From positions 63,970,071 to 64,034,070 of the forward strand of contig CM075854.1 in NCBI GenBank assembly GCA_037975125.1: 64,000 nucleotides of DNA, in the 5' to 3' direction. Within the stretch, counting starts at the first letter, position 1, and each line of letters starts with the position of its first letter. The stretch is from Latrodectus hesperus (lineage: Eukaryota > Arthropoda > Arachnida > Araneae > Theridiidae). Below the pieces are notes generated by a model. It ran no database searches, was not told the origin of the DNA, and was given only the letters and a program-made list of their open reading frames with translations. Both the position numbers and the translations under genes were made by a program. Below are positions 35,665 through 45,659 of the stretch, piece by piece.

Positions 35665-38600
35665 TTATAAGCAGTGCAAAATTCTGATAGTCCTTAAGAA
35701 AGCAAAGAGATTTGGATGAGGTATTTCCCCAATCAAGTCCAGTAAATTTAAAACAGTGTTGTGGAAAAAGGTAAGACGAAGATGGTTAAAATTTGGACAT
35801 TCAATTAAGATATGATATATAGTTAAAACTATTTTGCAACTCGAACACAGAGGTGCAGGTTCCTTAAATAAAATGTAACTATGTGTCAAACGAGTATGAC
35901 CGATTTGAAGTCTGGATAAAATAACGTCAGCACGTCTGTATGATATATTACTCCAGTTCCGAATGTGAGGTTTAACACAGAAAAGTTTATTTGTTACTTG
36001 CGTATTCCAAGAGTTCTGCCAAATAGAATGCGTATGTACAGAGATTGAATGCTTGATATCTGTATAAGGGATTGCTTGGTCTATAGGGTCTTTACCTTCT
36101 TTAGCAGCTAAGTCTGCTAATTCATTGCCAGTAATACCGACATGACTAGGTATCCAGCAAAACAATATTTCGAAACCACTACGAGACATTTCATTTAACA
36201 AAACTAAGATTTTATTAATCAGGGGATGAAAATGTTGAGAAAAATTAAGCTGTTTCATAATGCTCATACTGTCAGTATAAATGCAGAATTTGCGGCTGCG
36301 AGAGCACTTGATTATGTTAAGAGCTTTCAAAATGGCAACAATTTCAGCAGTGTAAATAGAACAGACTGACGAAAGACAATAGCTATAGATATTAGTGCCG
36401 TAAACTATGCCACAGCCGACGTGTCTTTCTGTTTTTGATCCATCAGTAAAGACTGGGAAGTAATCATGAAATTGATTCCGATGAATACCATAAATTTGTT
36501 TGAAAATTATGGGATCAGTATGTTCTTTGCTAAACAGAGAAAAATTGTTTAGACAGCATATTTGTGGAAAATCCCATGGGGGAATACTATTGTAGTCAGC
36601 AATCTCGACTGGAGTTAAATGAAGATTAGCTTCCTCTATAAGAGGTTGAATCCTAGCATAAAAGGGAGGAGTGCAAGAAGGGCGAGCGTTAAAAAGTCTC
36701 TTTAACGTAGAGTCAACTCTTGCAAACCTTATTGGATGGTTTAGAGTAGAAAAACTCTTGAAATAATAATTAAGGGAAAGCTTAATGCGACGTAGTTTTA
36801 AAGGAGGTATGTTGCAGTTAACATAGAGACTGTCGACAGGTGAGGTACGAAACGCTCCACTACAGATACGAAGTGCAGCGTGATGAATTGGGTCTAACCA
36901 TTTTAGAGCAGACTTTGAAGCTGAACCATAAGCCACACTGCCATAATCGATACGGGACAATATGATAGACTGGTATATTCTGCACAATGAGGTTCGATCA
37001 GCACCCCAAGAAGTATTGGAAAGAACTTTTAGTATGTTAAGAGATCTTTCACACTTTTTGCGCAAATGTAATATATGGGGCAAGAAGGTAAGTCTGTTAT
37101 CAAAAATTACCCCAAGGTATCGTATCTCATTAACAACAGGAATGGATACCTCCTGAAGTTGGATATTGGGATCAGGGTGAAGGCCACGTTTCCTACAAAA
37201 ATGAATACAACTACTCTTACTTGGTGAAATGGTATAGCCATTTTTGTCACACCAGTCAGTAATTTGATTTACAGCCATCTGTAGTTGTCGTTCAATTGAA
37301 TGTATATCTGAACCTTGACAGGAAATCTGTAAGTCATCTACGTAAAGTGTACTTTTAATACAAGAAGGTAATATAGATAAAACCTTGGAAATAAAAACAA
37401 TAAATAATGTTACACTAAGTACACTACCCTGAGGGACGCCCTCAGTTTGGACAAAGGATCTAGATAAAACAGACCCAATGCGCACTTTAAAATTTCTTTT
37501 TTGTAGGAAGTTTTGAATAAAAAGTGGTAGGTTACCACGGAGATTAAAACCATGTAAGGTCCGAATAATACCATAGCGCCAGGTTCTATCATAGGCCTTC
37601 TCAATATCTAAGAATACTGATACAAGATGGTTCCTACGAACGAAAGCAGTTCTAACGTCATTTTCCAAATTAATAATATTGTCTAACGTAGATCTACCCT
37701 GACGGAAGCCACTTTGCTGCTGAGGTATACACCTATTGTTTTCTAAGTAAAAAACAAGACGGTTATTTACCATGCGTTCCATCGTTTTACAAAGGCAGCT
37801 TGTTAAGGCTATAGGACGATAACTTAATGGGTCTTTAGGGTCTTTTCCTGGTTTTAGGATGGGGATGACTATTGCTTCTTGCCACATAGAAGGGAAAGTA
37901 TTTTCCTGCCAGATTCTGTTGAAGAGGAACAGAATATTGGTGAGAGAGACTGGTCTTAGATGGCGGAGCATTTGATAAGTAATTCCATCGGGACCTGGGC
38001 TGGTATTATGGGTCTTGGATAGAGCCTTTTGTAGTTCATACATGTGAAATTCGTGGTTGTAAGGTAACTGCTCAGAATTATTAAAATTTATGTTGATCTG
38101 CTCAGTACGACTCTTATACTCTTGGAAAAAAGGTGTGTAAGAGTCAGATTTGGACACACTAGAAAATGCTTCGCCAATTTTATTAACTACATCCTCGGGA
38201 GAAGAATAAACTGCAGTGTTAGTAGTCAATATCGGGAAAGAGAATTCTTGGTATAAGCCATTAGCTGCTTTCACCTTTTTCCAAACAAGTTTGCTAGGAG
38301 TGCTAGGGGTAATATTTGATGTATATCGTATCCAAGAGTCCCTTTGACTTTGCCGGCGAATCTTGCGGGCTACAGCCTTCGCTTTTTTAAAAAGTATTAG
38401 ATTATTGGTAGTAGGATGTCTTCGAAAATTATTCCAAAACTTTTTTGTTCACGGTAGGTTTTTGCACAGGCTTCATTCCACCAGGGTTTCCGCAGTTTTC
38501 GAGGACGAGAGGAGTATTTTGGAATGGATATTTCAGCAGCTTTCATAATAGTATTTGTAGCTTTAATAACAGCATCATTTATATCAGTGTTTGTAATCAT

Positions 38601-39338
38601 TTCTTCTGTAATAACTGCCAGTTCTGCAAAAGAATTCCAGTCTGCCTTGTGATACTTGAAGGTTGTAGGTTGTAAGCCATTAGAAGGTGGATCAGCAAAA
38701 GTAAGGATTACAGGAAAATGGTCACTGTTATACAAATCATTTTCAGTGGTCAAGTCCAGATGAGGAAATAAAACAGGAGAACAAATAGCCAAATCTATGG
38801 AATGAAATGTTTTCGTAGGAGCATGAAAGTGAGTTTTTTCATCGTTATTTAGCAGACAGAGGCAGTGATCAGTTATCAGTTGCTCAATTTGTCGTCCTCG
38901 AGAATTTGTATTAGTGCTTCCCCACAGAGCACTATGACCATTAAAATCACCTATTAATATATAAGGGACGGGAAGTTGCTGCAATAGTTTATTTAAGTTG
39001 CTTTGTGGAATGGCATTACGTGGTGGTAAGTAAATGTTACAGATAGTGATTCGAAAATTAATGTGTATCTCAACTGCCACAGCTTGCAGCGAAGTACGTA
39101 ATGGAAATCCTGTGTGGGGGTAGTTATTCGAAGCAAGAATGCACACCCCTCCTGATACAGAATCATCAGGTATGTCCATTCGATAAGGCGTGTAACCTTT
39201 TATTTTCCAAGTAGTATGAGATTTCAAGTTGGTTTCTTGGAGTGTTAGGCAAGCAGGAGAATATGAATTTATTATGTCTTTAATGTCAGATATATGCGTG
39301 CGGAGTCCACGGCAATTCCAAGAAAGAAGAACCACCAT
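35665..39338 (-). pseudogene. LINE ORF2: endonuclease, RT, RNase H, CCHC; one frameshift
   Basis: Residues 1-313 (39338-38397) are an APE-type endonuclease: SWNCRGL (Asn 8), LQET (Glu 35), GDFNGHSALWG (Asp 131, Asn 133) and SDHFPV (Asp 206, His 207). A missing base in the T6 run at 38441-38446 shifts the frame. The downstream frame is open from there through 35665. Numbering from the codon at 38274, reverse transcriptase motifs are SPGPDGI (92-98), LKPGKDP, FLDIEKAYD (first Asp 223), GVPQGSVLS and YVDD (311-314). RNase H follows: FTDGSK (Asp 611), YTAEIVA (Glu 644), YTDSMS (Asp 668), GNELADLAA (Asp 721). A zinc-like C-x2-C-x7-H-x4-C lies at 810-826. All catalytic residues are present. Total about 1224 codons. 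The frameshift could be a real mutation or a homopolymer sequencing error. Confidence 0.93.
38441..38446 (-). other. Homopolymer frameshift site in LINE ORF2
   Basis: Six A on the coding strand follow TACCGTGAAC. A seventh would keep the endonuclease frame running into the downstream frame, which is open and reads KFWNNFRRHPTTNNL, a segment commonly found between endonuclease and RT domains. Confidence 0.85.
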
Positions 39339-39340
39339 TA
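39336..39340 (-). promoter_or_regulatory. TAATG stop-start junction of ORF1 and ORF2
   Basis: ORF1 ends AAC CCC TCA TAA and ORF2 starts at the ATG that shares the last A of that stop. The one-base overlap TAATG is the arrangement for which termination-reinitiation was shown in the silkworm LINE SART1. Using it here for ORF2 translation is inference. Confidence 0.85.
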
Positions 39341-40456
39341 TGAGGGGTTCTTTTTACGGTGGCGTGATCTGTTCTTCGCCATCAACTCAAAATTATCAAT
39401 ATCAGTATCCATATCACTATGGCTGTCTGTAGGAAGGCTGGTTTTAAGAGCAGTTACATTTGATTGATCTTTAATCTTAAGCTTTTTTCTGTTATCAGAG
39501 TCACTTGTTTTTTGTGGCTTTATAAATATAGACTTCTCTGTAGTAGGTTTGCTTTGTGTTCCAGGTTTAAAAAAGGCGATTGATGAAGTGTCTGTTTGTA
39601 CAGCAGTTGATACTGTTTTTTTCAGTACATGGGCATACGTTTTCTTGAAATTGATTGTTGTATTTTGAAGTTGTTTCTTAGCTTCTTGATATGAGATTTT
39701 TTGCGTCGTTTTTATCCGTTGAATTTCTTTTTCATGTTGCCAGTGTGAGCAGGTTTTAGAGGATGCACTATGATTTTCTTTACAGTTTATACAAAATGGT
39801 TCAGATTTACAGTCAGATTCCTGGTGTTCCAGACTTGAGCATCGAGTACATGTAGTTTTTGATCTGCAAAACATTTTAGAGTGTCCAAATCTATTACAAT
39901 TAAAGCATCGTATGGGGTTTGGAATGTAAGGTCTTACAGGACAATTCAGGTAACCTGCTTTTATTGAATTGGGAAGATTAGGACAGTCAAAAGTTAATAT
40001 TAAGTTTTTTGTGGGGAAAATTTCTTCACCTCGATGGATGGTGATTCGACGGACATTGCAAACTCTTTGGTCTTTTAATTCTTCCAGGATCTCAGTTTCA
40101 GATACTGATAAAAGGTCTATCTCTGAAATTACACCACGACATTGATTAAGTGATTTATGACTTGAGGCTATGATGGGAATTTCTCCAAAAACTTTTAAAG
40201 ATAAAAGAGACTTTGATTGTTGAGCAGATGAGCTCTCGATTAGTAAATCTCCGGATCTTAGCTTTTTTACATTACTAGGTTCTCCTGCAACTGCCTTAAT
40301 CTGTTTGAGAATTTTGAAAGGTGACATTTGTTTAAGCATGCCCTCGTTGTTCTGTATTAATATGAACTTTGGATAAATATTTCCAGTTTTGTCAAATTTA
40401 CTATCAATTTGTGACGAGTTAAGGCCCTCGCCGTGGCCAGAATTTTTTGGACCCAT
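39338..40456 (-). CDS. LINE ORF1: RNA-binding gag-like protein with zinc knuckles
   Basis: An intact 372-residue frame. ORF1 proteins coat the element RNA and help carry it to the nucleus. Residues 25-145 have alternating strands and helices (FILIQ, then DLLIES, then GVISEI, then VCNVRRITI) compatible with RRM-like folds, an inference. Three cysteine motifs follow: C184-x2-C-x4-H-x4-C197, C203-x2-C-x4-H-x4-C216, and a variant C222-x2-C-x3-H-x6-C236. The C-terminal third is Lys/Ser/Thr-rich and basic (ending RHRKKNPS). The ATG at 40456 is chosen because it opens the frame directly after a GC-rich untranslated region. The stop overlaps the ORF2 start. Confidence 0.92.
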   Translation of the reverse strand: MGPKNSGHGEGLNSSQIDSKFDKTGNIYPKFILIQNNEGMLKQMSPFKILKQIKAVAGEPSNVKKLRSGDLLIESSSAQQSKSLLSLKVFGEIPIIASSHKSLNQCRGVISEIDLLSVSETEILEELKDQRVCNVRRITIHRGEEIFPTKNLILTFDCPNLPNSIKAGYLNCPVRPYIPNPIRCFNCNRFGHSKMFCRSKTTCTRCSSLEHQESDCKSEPFCINCKENHSASSKTCSHWQHEKEIQRIKTTQKISYQEAKKQLQNTTINFKKTYAHVLKKTVSTAVQTDTSSIAFFKPGTQSKPTTEKSIFIKPQKTSDSDNRKKLKIKDQSNVTALKTSLPTDSHSDMDTDIDNFELMAKNRSRHRKKNPS

Positions 40457-41099
40457 GAGAAAGAGAAAAGTTCATCCCAGTGGGCCCCCGCCCATCACAG
40501 AGCCCAACAAGGGAAGGCAGTTACCGGCTCTGGTAATAGCCAGCCTCGGCACTTACCTTAGGGGTATCACCAGGATATAGTACTACATGTTGGGTTGAGG
40601 ATCTAGCGAGCATGTCCGCACAACCCAGAATGCAGGACTAGCCCTACAGCACCATGCAAGGGGTATAACATTCCTAACATAGCACCAGCCGGTTGACTGA
40701 GAGCGGGCTCACTCCAGCCACCCGTCTACAGAGAAGCCTGGGCCAAAGGGAACGCTAAGGGACCCCAGGACACCAATTTCCTCCTTACGGGACGCCATAC
40801 ACGGCCAACATATGGGGTGGAAGACCAAAGGAAAAAATGGACATAAGACCCATTGAAAAGCAAGATACAACATAAGCAAGAAGTCTTGATCTCGACGACG
40901 ACAAAGAATAGGAAAAGAAAGAAAAGTAGAGAAGAGGATAAAGATCGCTAGGGTACCTTAGGATAGCGACACCCATATTTACCTAAAGAAGGTAAACCCC
41001 TGAGGGATGGAAAGGAGAAGAGAAAGAAGAGGACAGATCGCTAGGGTACCTTGGGATTGCGACACCCATATTTACCTAAAGAAGGTAAACCCCTGAGGG
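40457..41099 (-). promoter_or_regulatory. LINE 5' untranslated region with tandem monomers
   Basis: GC-rich relative to the window. On the plus strand the block starting GATCGCTAGGGTACCTT is repeated at 40943 and 41036, a period of 93 bp. The second (5'-most) copy is cut at 64 bp by the end of the element. CCCCTGAGGGG at the outer end of each unit is a small palindrome. Promoter activity is inferred from the position: LINE internal promoters lie here, and mouse L1 also uses tandem monomers. Confidence 0.7.
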
Positions 41100-41116
41100 G
41101 CCTTCAATGGTGTGAT
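41100..41116. repeat. LINE target-site duplication, right copy
   Basis: Matches 35453-35469 base for base. Beyond it the Tc1 reading frame resumes with CAGCGACAAACCTGGACGCG. Confidence 0.95.
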
Positions 41117-41717
41117 CAGCGACAAACCTGGACGCGGGAATGGCATCACGTCATCTTTACAGATGAATCTCCGTTCTGTATACAGGACCATGATGGCCAC
41201 ATCCGTGTTTGGAGGCATCGTGAAGAACGCGCATTGCCAGCTTGCATTGGACATCGCCATACTGGCCCATCTGCTGGAGTGATGGTATGGGGTGCCATTG
41301 GATACACGTCTCGATGACCTCTTGTTCGTATTACCGACACTTTGAACAGCAACCGTTTAATTTCCGATGTGTTAAGGCCCGTGGCTCTGCCCTATCTTCG
41401 AGGCCTCCCTAATGCTTTGTTTCAACAGGATAATGCATGACCGCATGTTGCCCGTACTGTTCTGAACTTCCTTGATACAGAACGGGTTCGACTGTTACCC
41501 TGGCCAGCACGTTCTCCTGATCTGTCACCAATTGAGAACGTGTGGTCAATGGTTGCCGAGCGTTTGGCACGCCATCACTCACCATCCACTACTTTGGCGT
41601 AGTGTTGAAGCTGCATGGACTGAGATCCCTGTACATGCCATACAATCTCTGTTTGACTCCATGCTTAGGCGGATAAATGCTGTTATTGCAGCCAGAGGTG
41701 GCTGCTCTGGGTACTGA
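41117..41717 (+). pseudogene. Tc1 transposase pseudogene, family I copy 2, 3' part
   Basis: Carries all three catalytic motifs: IFTDESPF, FQQDNA and SPDLSPIENVW. The frame is that of the 5' part once the LINE is discounted. In-frame TGA at 41315-41317 and at 41438-41440, the latter directly after DNA and shared with copy 1. A deletion near 41597 shifts the C-terminus, which ends on the same Gly-Cys-Ser-Gly-Tyr residues. The 88-codon ORF at 41051-41317 is only a chimera of LINE 5' end and Tc1 sequence. Confidence 0.88.
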
Positions 41718-41856
41718 TTTCTCAAGATCTATACATCCTAATTTCCTGTAAATCTAATCACTTGTTCTTACCACTATAATGTATGTTTCCAATAAATATC
41801 GTTCTGTGTTTTGCTTTCCTTCTTGGTTTAGCAATTTTAATGGCCAATAGTGCAGT

Positions 41857-42830
41857 TTGAATGATTTCACACATGGAAGAATGGTCGAAAGACAAGAAGA
41901 GTGGCATAGTTTTTATAGTGTAGCTGAAGAGTTTCGAAATGACAAAAATGCAATTTCGCTTTCTTGGAAACCCTTCCAAATCATAGGTATCGAAGTTAGA
42001 AAGTTTAGTGGTATTCAAAACCCAGGAAACAACTGTAGTAAGTGATCTATACATCGTCCTGCAGACGATAAGAGCCCGAAACCATCCAGCAAGCACCATT
42101 GCTCAGCAATTATGTAAAGAAATGTGGTTACAAATATCGCAGTTTACTAACTCAATAGGGCATCAAAAAGATGGTCTAATCATCCACTTGCCTAAATGCT
42201 GCATCTTTTTAAAAATTAATCAAGAACGTCATTATTTAGAGTGGTGCAAAAAGCATAAAAATTGGACATCTCATGAATGGAGTCATGTCCTCTTTATTGA
42301 TGAGAGTTGTTACAAGTGATTCTTAGTGCAGTTGATTTATAGGGAAATTGGATCATGATTTCATCCAAGTAACATCACGCGCGGAAAGATATTTTTACAT
42401 TGGTTCTGGAGTTATCGCCTAGAAAGCATCATGCTGAAGGAGTAGACAGTACCCCCCGCTTTCAACTAATTTTCTGTAGTTGAAAATTACTATCGTAAGA
42501 AAATGATCATTCCACACATGCGTCTGTTACGAGGTGCTGCTGGAGCAAATTTTGTTTTTATTCATGAGAACTCATATTCAAACAAGATTCCTGTTTAGAA
42601 ATTACTAGAAAGGAAAGGTATCCGTCGAATGGATTGAACATTGTATTCTACTGATTTAAATCAATTAAAACATGTGTAGGATTCTTTAGAAAGACGCTTT
42701 GCGGAATGATTACTTCCTTCGAGTAAAATCTAACAGCTAAAACAGATGCTGATTGAGAAATGGGCACTTTTATTTCAAGAAATGTTAGACAATTTGGTTC
42801 TAAATATGGAGAGTTAGTGCGGAGCAATCA
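41857..42830 (+). pseudogene. Decayed Tc1-like transposase beside copy 2
   Basis: The frame at 41857 (MNDFTHGRMVERQEEWHSFY) resembles the N-terminus of Tc1 transposases of the family II type. WCKKHKNWTSHEWSHVLFID at about 42243-42302 then ESC is the first catalytic motif. FIHENSYSNK (about 42560) takes the place of the DDNA motif, with the Asp lost. LYSTDLNQLKHV (about 42640-42680) takes that of SPDLNPIEHV, with the Glu replaced by Lys. Many stops. Tc1 copy 2 sits directly upstream of its start codon, possibly inserted into this older element. Confidence 0.7.
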
Positions 42831-45326
42831 TTATGCAATCAGGAAAGGGCCTATTTCATAGAAACATACCTGTTGTTCACATTCTTGTCTATTTTTTCGT
42901 TATCATAATGCTCTCTCTCCTTTCAGAATTTCATGTCTCTCAGATGATTTCTTGCGAAGATATGGCAAAAAATACCTGTTGCTTAAGTTTTACTCACCAT
43001 TTTCTACATAGTCCAATTCTACCAGGTTATCACATATATCTTGTTTCATAATATTTTGTATCTGGAGAAATAATTTTAGCATTTTATAACTCTAATATGA
43101 TTAATGATGTTGTCATTATTTCTACATTCTTCGAACTTCTTTTGTATAATCCACAATAAAATATTATTTTTTTATGTAATGGTAAGTATAGTATAGTTAA
43201 AAAATCTAACTTCTAAAGTCGTAAGAACCACAGCATTTCTTCTGTTATTTACTTTTTTCTTTTGTATAATTTAATACCACCTTCTTTTGTAGGTAAAAAT
43301 ATTAAAATTCACAAAGTGCGAGCTTTTTCATTTTATCTCAATTTTTAAATCTGTTTCTCAAATTTAGGGAATCTGCTTGCGTATGACAGAAAGTTTTGGC
43401 GAAATAAAAAATAAAAACTGATTTTTTTACAAAATTACAAGCTTTTAGAGAACTACACACAAATTATTCATTTTTACTCTGGCTTCATAAATTATGACCT
43501 CTGAATAAGGCACATGTTTTAAAAACAAACTTCCGACTGTAATGTAATTCTTTGATGCCAATAGTTAAATAATTAATATCATAATCTTATGATTAAATCT
43601 TTGATATTGCAAGATTCAGTAATTCAACGATTATGAAACTCTTATTAATTTTAGAAACGACATACAACCTCATGTCTAAGAAAAACACACATTAACTTAT
43701 ATTGATATTAAAGGTATACTTCCTTTTCATTCATATGGTTAATGTGAATATAAGACCACATGTTATAAAATAAATCTATATAATTCATATTAGCATTAAA
43801 TTGCTGTTAAATTTTATACTAAGTTATACATTAAAAGTTCTGTAATAAATTTAATATATATATTTTCTTATGCTTAAGCAATGAATACATTTATATGTTT
43901 ATGTAATGTGTAAATTACACAAATTTAAAGTATAAAATAAGTTATAAGTACTAAAGTAAAAAATATCAATAGAAATCAGACGGAGAGAAGATGGCAAAGC
44001 AAGGTTAAAGCTATGTGTACATATGTTTACATATTTAGCATGTGCAATAAAGAATACTTAAAATGAGAGGAGCGAACAAATAACGTCCTTATTCAGTGCT
44101 TTTCAATTCAGTTAACTAATCCTAATTTTGCTATTATATTTTTCTTTCTTAATCATGTTACATTTGCATGTCAATTCAGAAATTTCTTTTACTGTATATA
44201 AAATGCTTCTCCATTCAAACCTTTATTTTTAAAATTAGTGTCTTATGAGAATCAAATTACCATTATTTTTTAAACGAATGATTTATTGTTTTCAAATGCA
44301 TTACTTGTTTTGAAAAATGTCTCCGTTATCCTCATTGTTCCTAAATACTGTTACTAAATTTAGTTTAAAGACAATATTTACAAAATAGAGAAACAGGAGT
44401 GAGAAATATCTGCTGTATAACGTTTTCAAAATTTGCGTAAATCAATGCGATGAACTTGTTTTAATGATATTTCTTTCTTTAATCGTAATCTAAGCAAGAA
44501 TTGAGTTAACAAAAGCTTATAAACATCTACCTTCTACCCTAAAGGCTTCTTGAAGTTTTCAGAAATAAAAAAAAACCTTAAGCGCTAATTTAGAATATTA
44601 CCAGTTGAATGAATCACAAATGATTTTCGACCGATTCCCAATTTACTTAATTTGTGGGAGCGGAAGCATATCTTTGAGGCCCGCAAGTGAGCGATAAATT
44701 TAAATTTCACGTGAGCGAATTCTATCGCTTAATTAACGTTTACTTTGTTTGGTTTGACGGAGCTTTTGATTTATGCGGATTTATCTTCCTTCGGAAAGGA
44801 AAAGTTAAATAAGGGATTCCTTGGTTTTCGTAATTTGAGAATGAATGCACGTGTGAACAAGTCATTTCCTAAAATACGGGAAGCTATCTTCTAAGCATAA
44901 ACAATGCGAAATAATTCCCCACATTCTCGTTTTTAGTTTTAATTATATTCCGAGAGGAAAACTCCTACACATTTATGGAAAATAAATGTGAAATGCGGAA
45001 CGAATTCTAGAATTAGTACGTGTCATGGGAAACGCATACATTCGATGTTATTAACTGGTGATAAATGTCCAGCTGCGATATAAAATTAGGAAATATTTTC
45101 GTAAGCTTCCAAGAAAAAAATTAGTAGTTCCATATAAATTTTTATAACACATTTTCTTATCATAAAAAACATTAAATATATTTTACAGTTTCTTTAAAAA
45201 GCTTTAAGTTATATATTTTTTTATTAATGTTATGTATAACTTTTTAGAATATTTTTCGGACAAAACATTTGTATGAAACAATGATAAAATTATTCTCTAT
45301 GTTAACTCTAGATATATATAATCATG
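42831..45326. other. AT-rich interval
   Basis: A 72-codon ORF at 42833-43051 lacks any motif. 44725-44880 is copy c of an old dispersed repeat. Nothing else recognised. Confidence 0.5.
44725..44880. repeat. Old dispersed repeat, copy c
   Basis: Begins TCGCTTAATTAACGTTTACT as in copy b. Later ATTCCTTGGTTTTCGTAATT and CAAGTCATTTCCTAA correspond in order to segments of copies a and b. The alignment is loose, so the family is old. Confidence 0.35.
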
Positions 45327-45335
45327 CATTTATTG

Positions 45336-45626
45336 ATTTAGCGATCCTGACTCCTAAGCTGTTGGCCCCGGGTTCGAATCCCGGTTCGGGCATGGATGTT
45401 TCTTTCCTTCTCTGTTCTCTCTGTGTTTCTCTGTCCTTTCTTCTGTGTTGTTGTATGAATGTGGCCCGCCTTATAAACGGGTTTATGGTGGTATGGCGCT
45501 GGTAATGCCACTCGCCTCCGTGACTTGGTTCACAGGTGTCCGCTGGGTAACGACAAATGAGTAGCAGTCTCTGGCCTTGTTGTGGCATAGGGTTCAACCC
45601 TCTTGGGCCCGTCATTGGAAAAAAAA
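45336..45626 (+). mobile_element. SINE family B, copy B4, 5'-truncated head
   Basis: Lacks the A box but has a strong B box (CCCGGGTTCGAATCCCGG), GGGCATGGATGTTTC, the CT-rich segment, TATGAATGTGGCCCGCC, GACTTGGTTCACAGGTGTCC and an A-run tail. Flanked by CATTTATTG at 45327-45335 and 45627-45635. Same 3' half as B1 and B5. ORFs of 78 and 97 codons over it are chance. Confidence 0.92.
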
Positions 45627-45659
45627 CATTTATTGCTAAATTTTATCAGAAGTATTGAC

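Larger units (their letters stand above)
35470..41099 (-). mobile_element. Nearly intact I-like non-LTR retrotransposon with RNase H
   Basis: Full-length LINE of 5.63 kb in order (minus strand): 5' untranslated region with monomer repeats (40457-41099), ORF1 (39338-40456), ORF2 (35665-39338), short 3' untranslated region and (AATC)n tail. It copies itself by target-primed reverse transcription and left a duplication of about 17 bp. An RNase H domain in ORF2 argues for the I superfamily (I, LOA, Tad1-like) over Jockey proper; the exact clade needs a tree. It lies antisense inside a dead Tc1 element. A perfect target duplication, intact motifs and only one frame error point to a recent insertion. 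Confidence 0.93.
34808..41852 (+). mobile_element. Tc1-like element, family I, copy 2, split by a LINE
   Basis: The left end starts CACTACTAGCCATTAAAATT. The right end, in reverse complement, starts CACTATTGGCCATTAAAATT. TA lies on the left (34806-34807); the right flank is CA, a likely mutation. The Tc1 parts are 34808-35469 and 41117-41852, together about 1398 bp, and join exactly once the LINE and one copy of the target duplication are set aside. Confidence 0.92.

Noticed and set aside
36962..37156. Plus-strand ORFs inside the LINE (also 38363-38675, 39229-39432, 40389-40580)
   Set aside because: Antisense shadows of ORF1 and ORF2.
41051..41317. 88-codon ORF containing a Tc1 catalytic motif
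   Set aside because: It starts in the LINE 5' end and crosses into Tc1, so it is an insertion-junction chimera.
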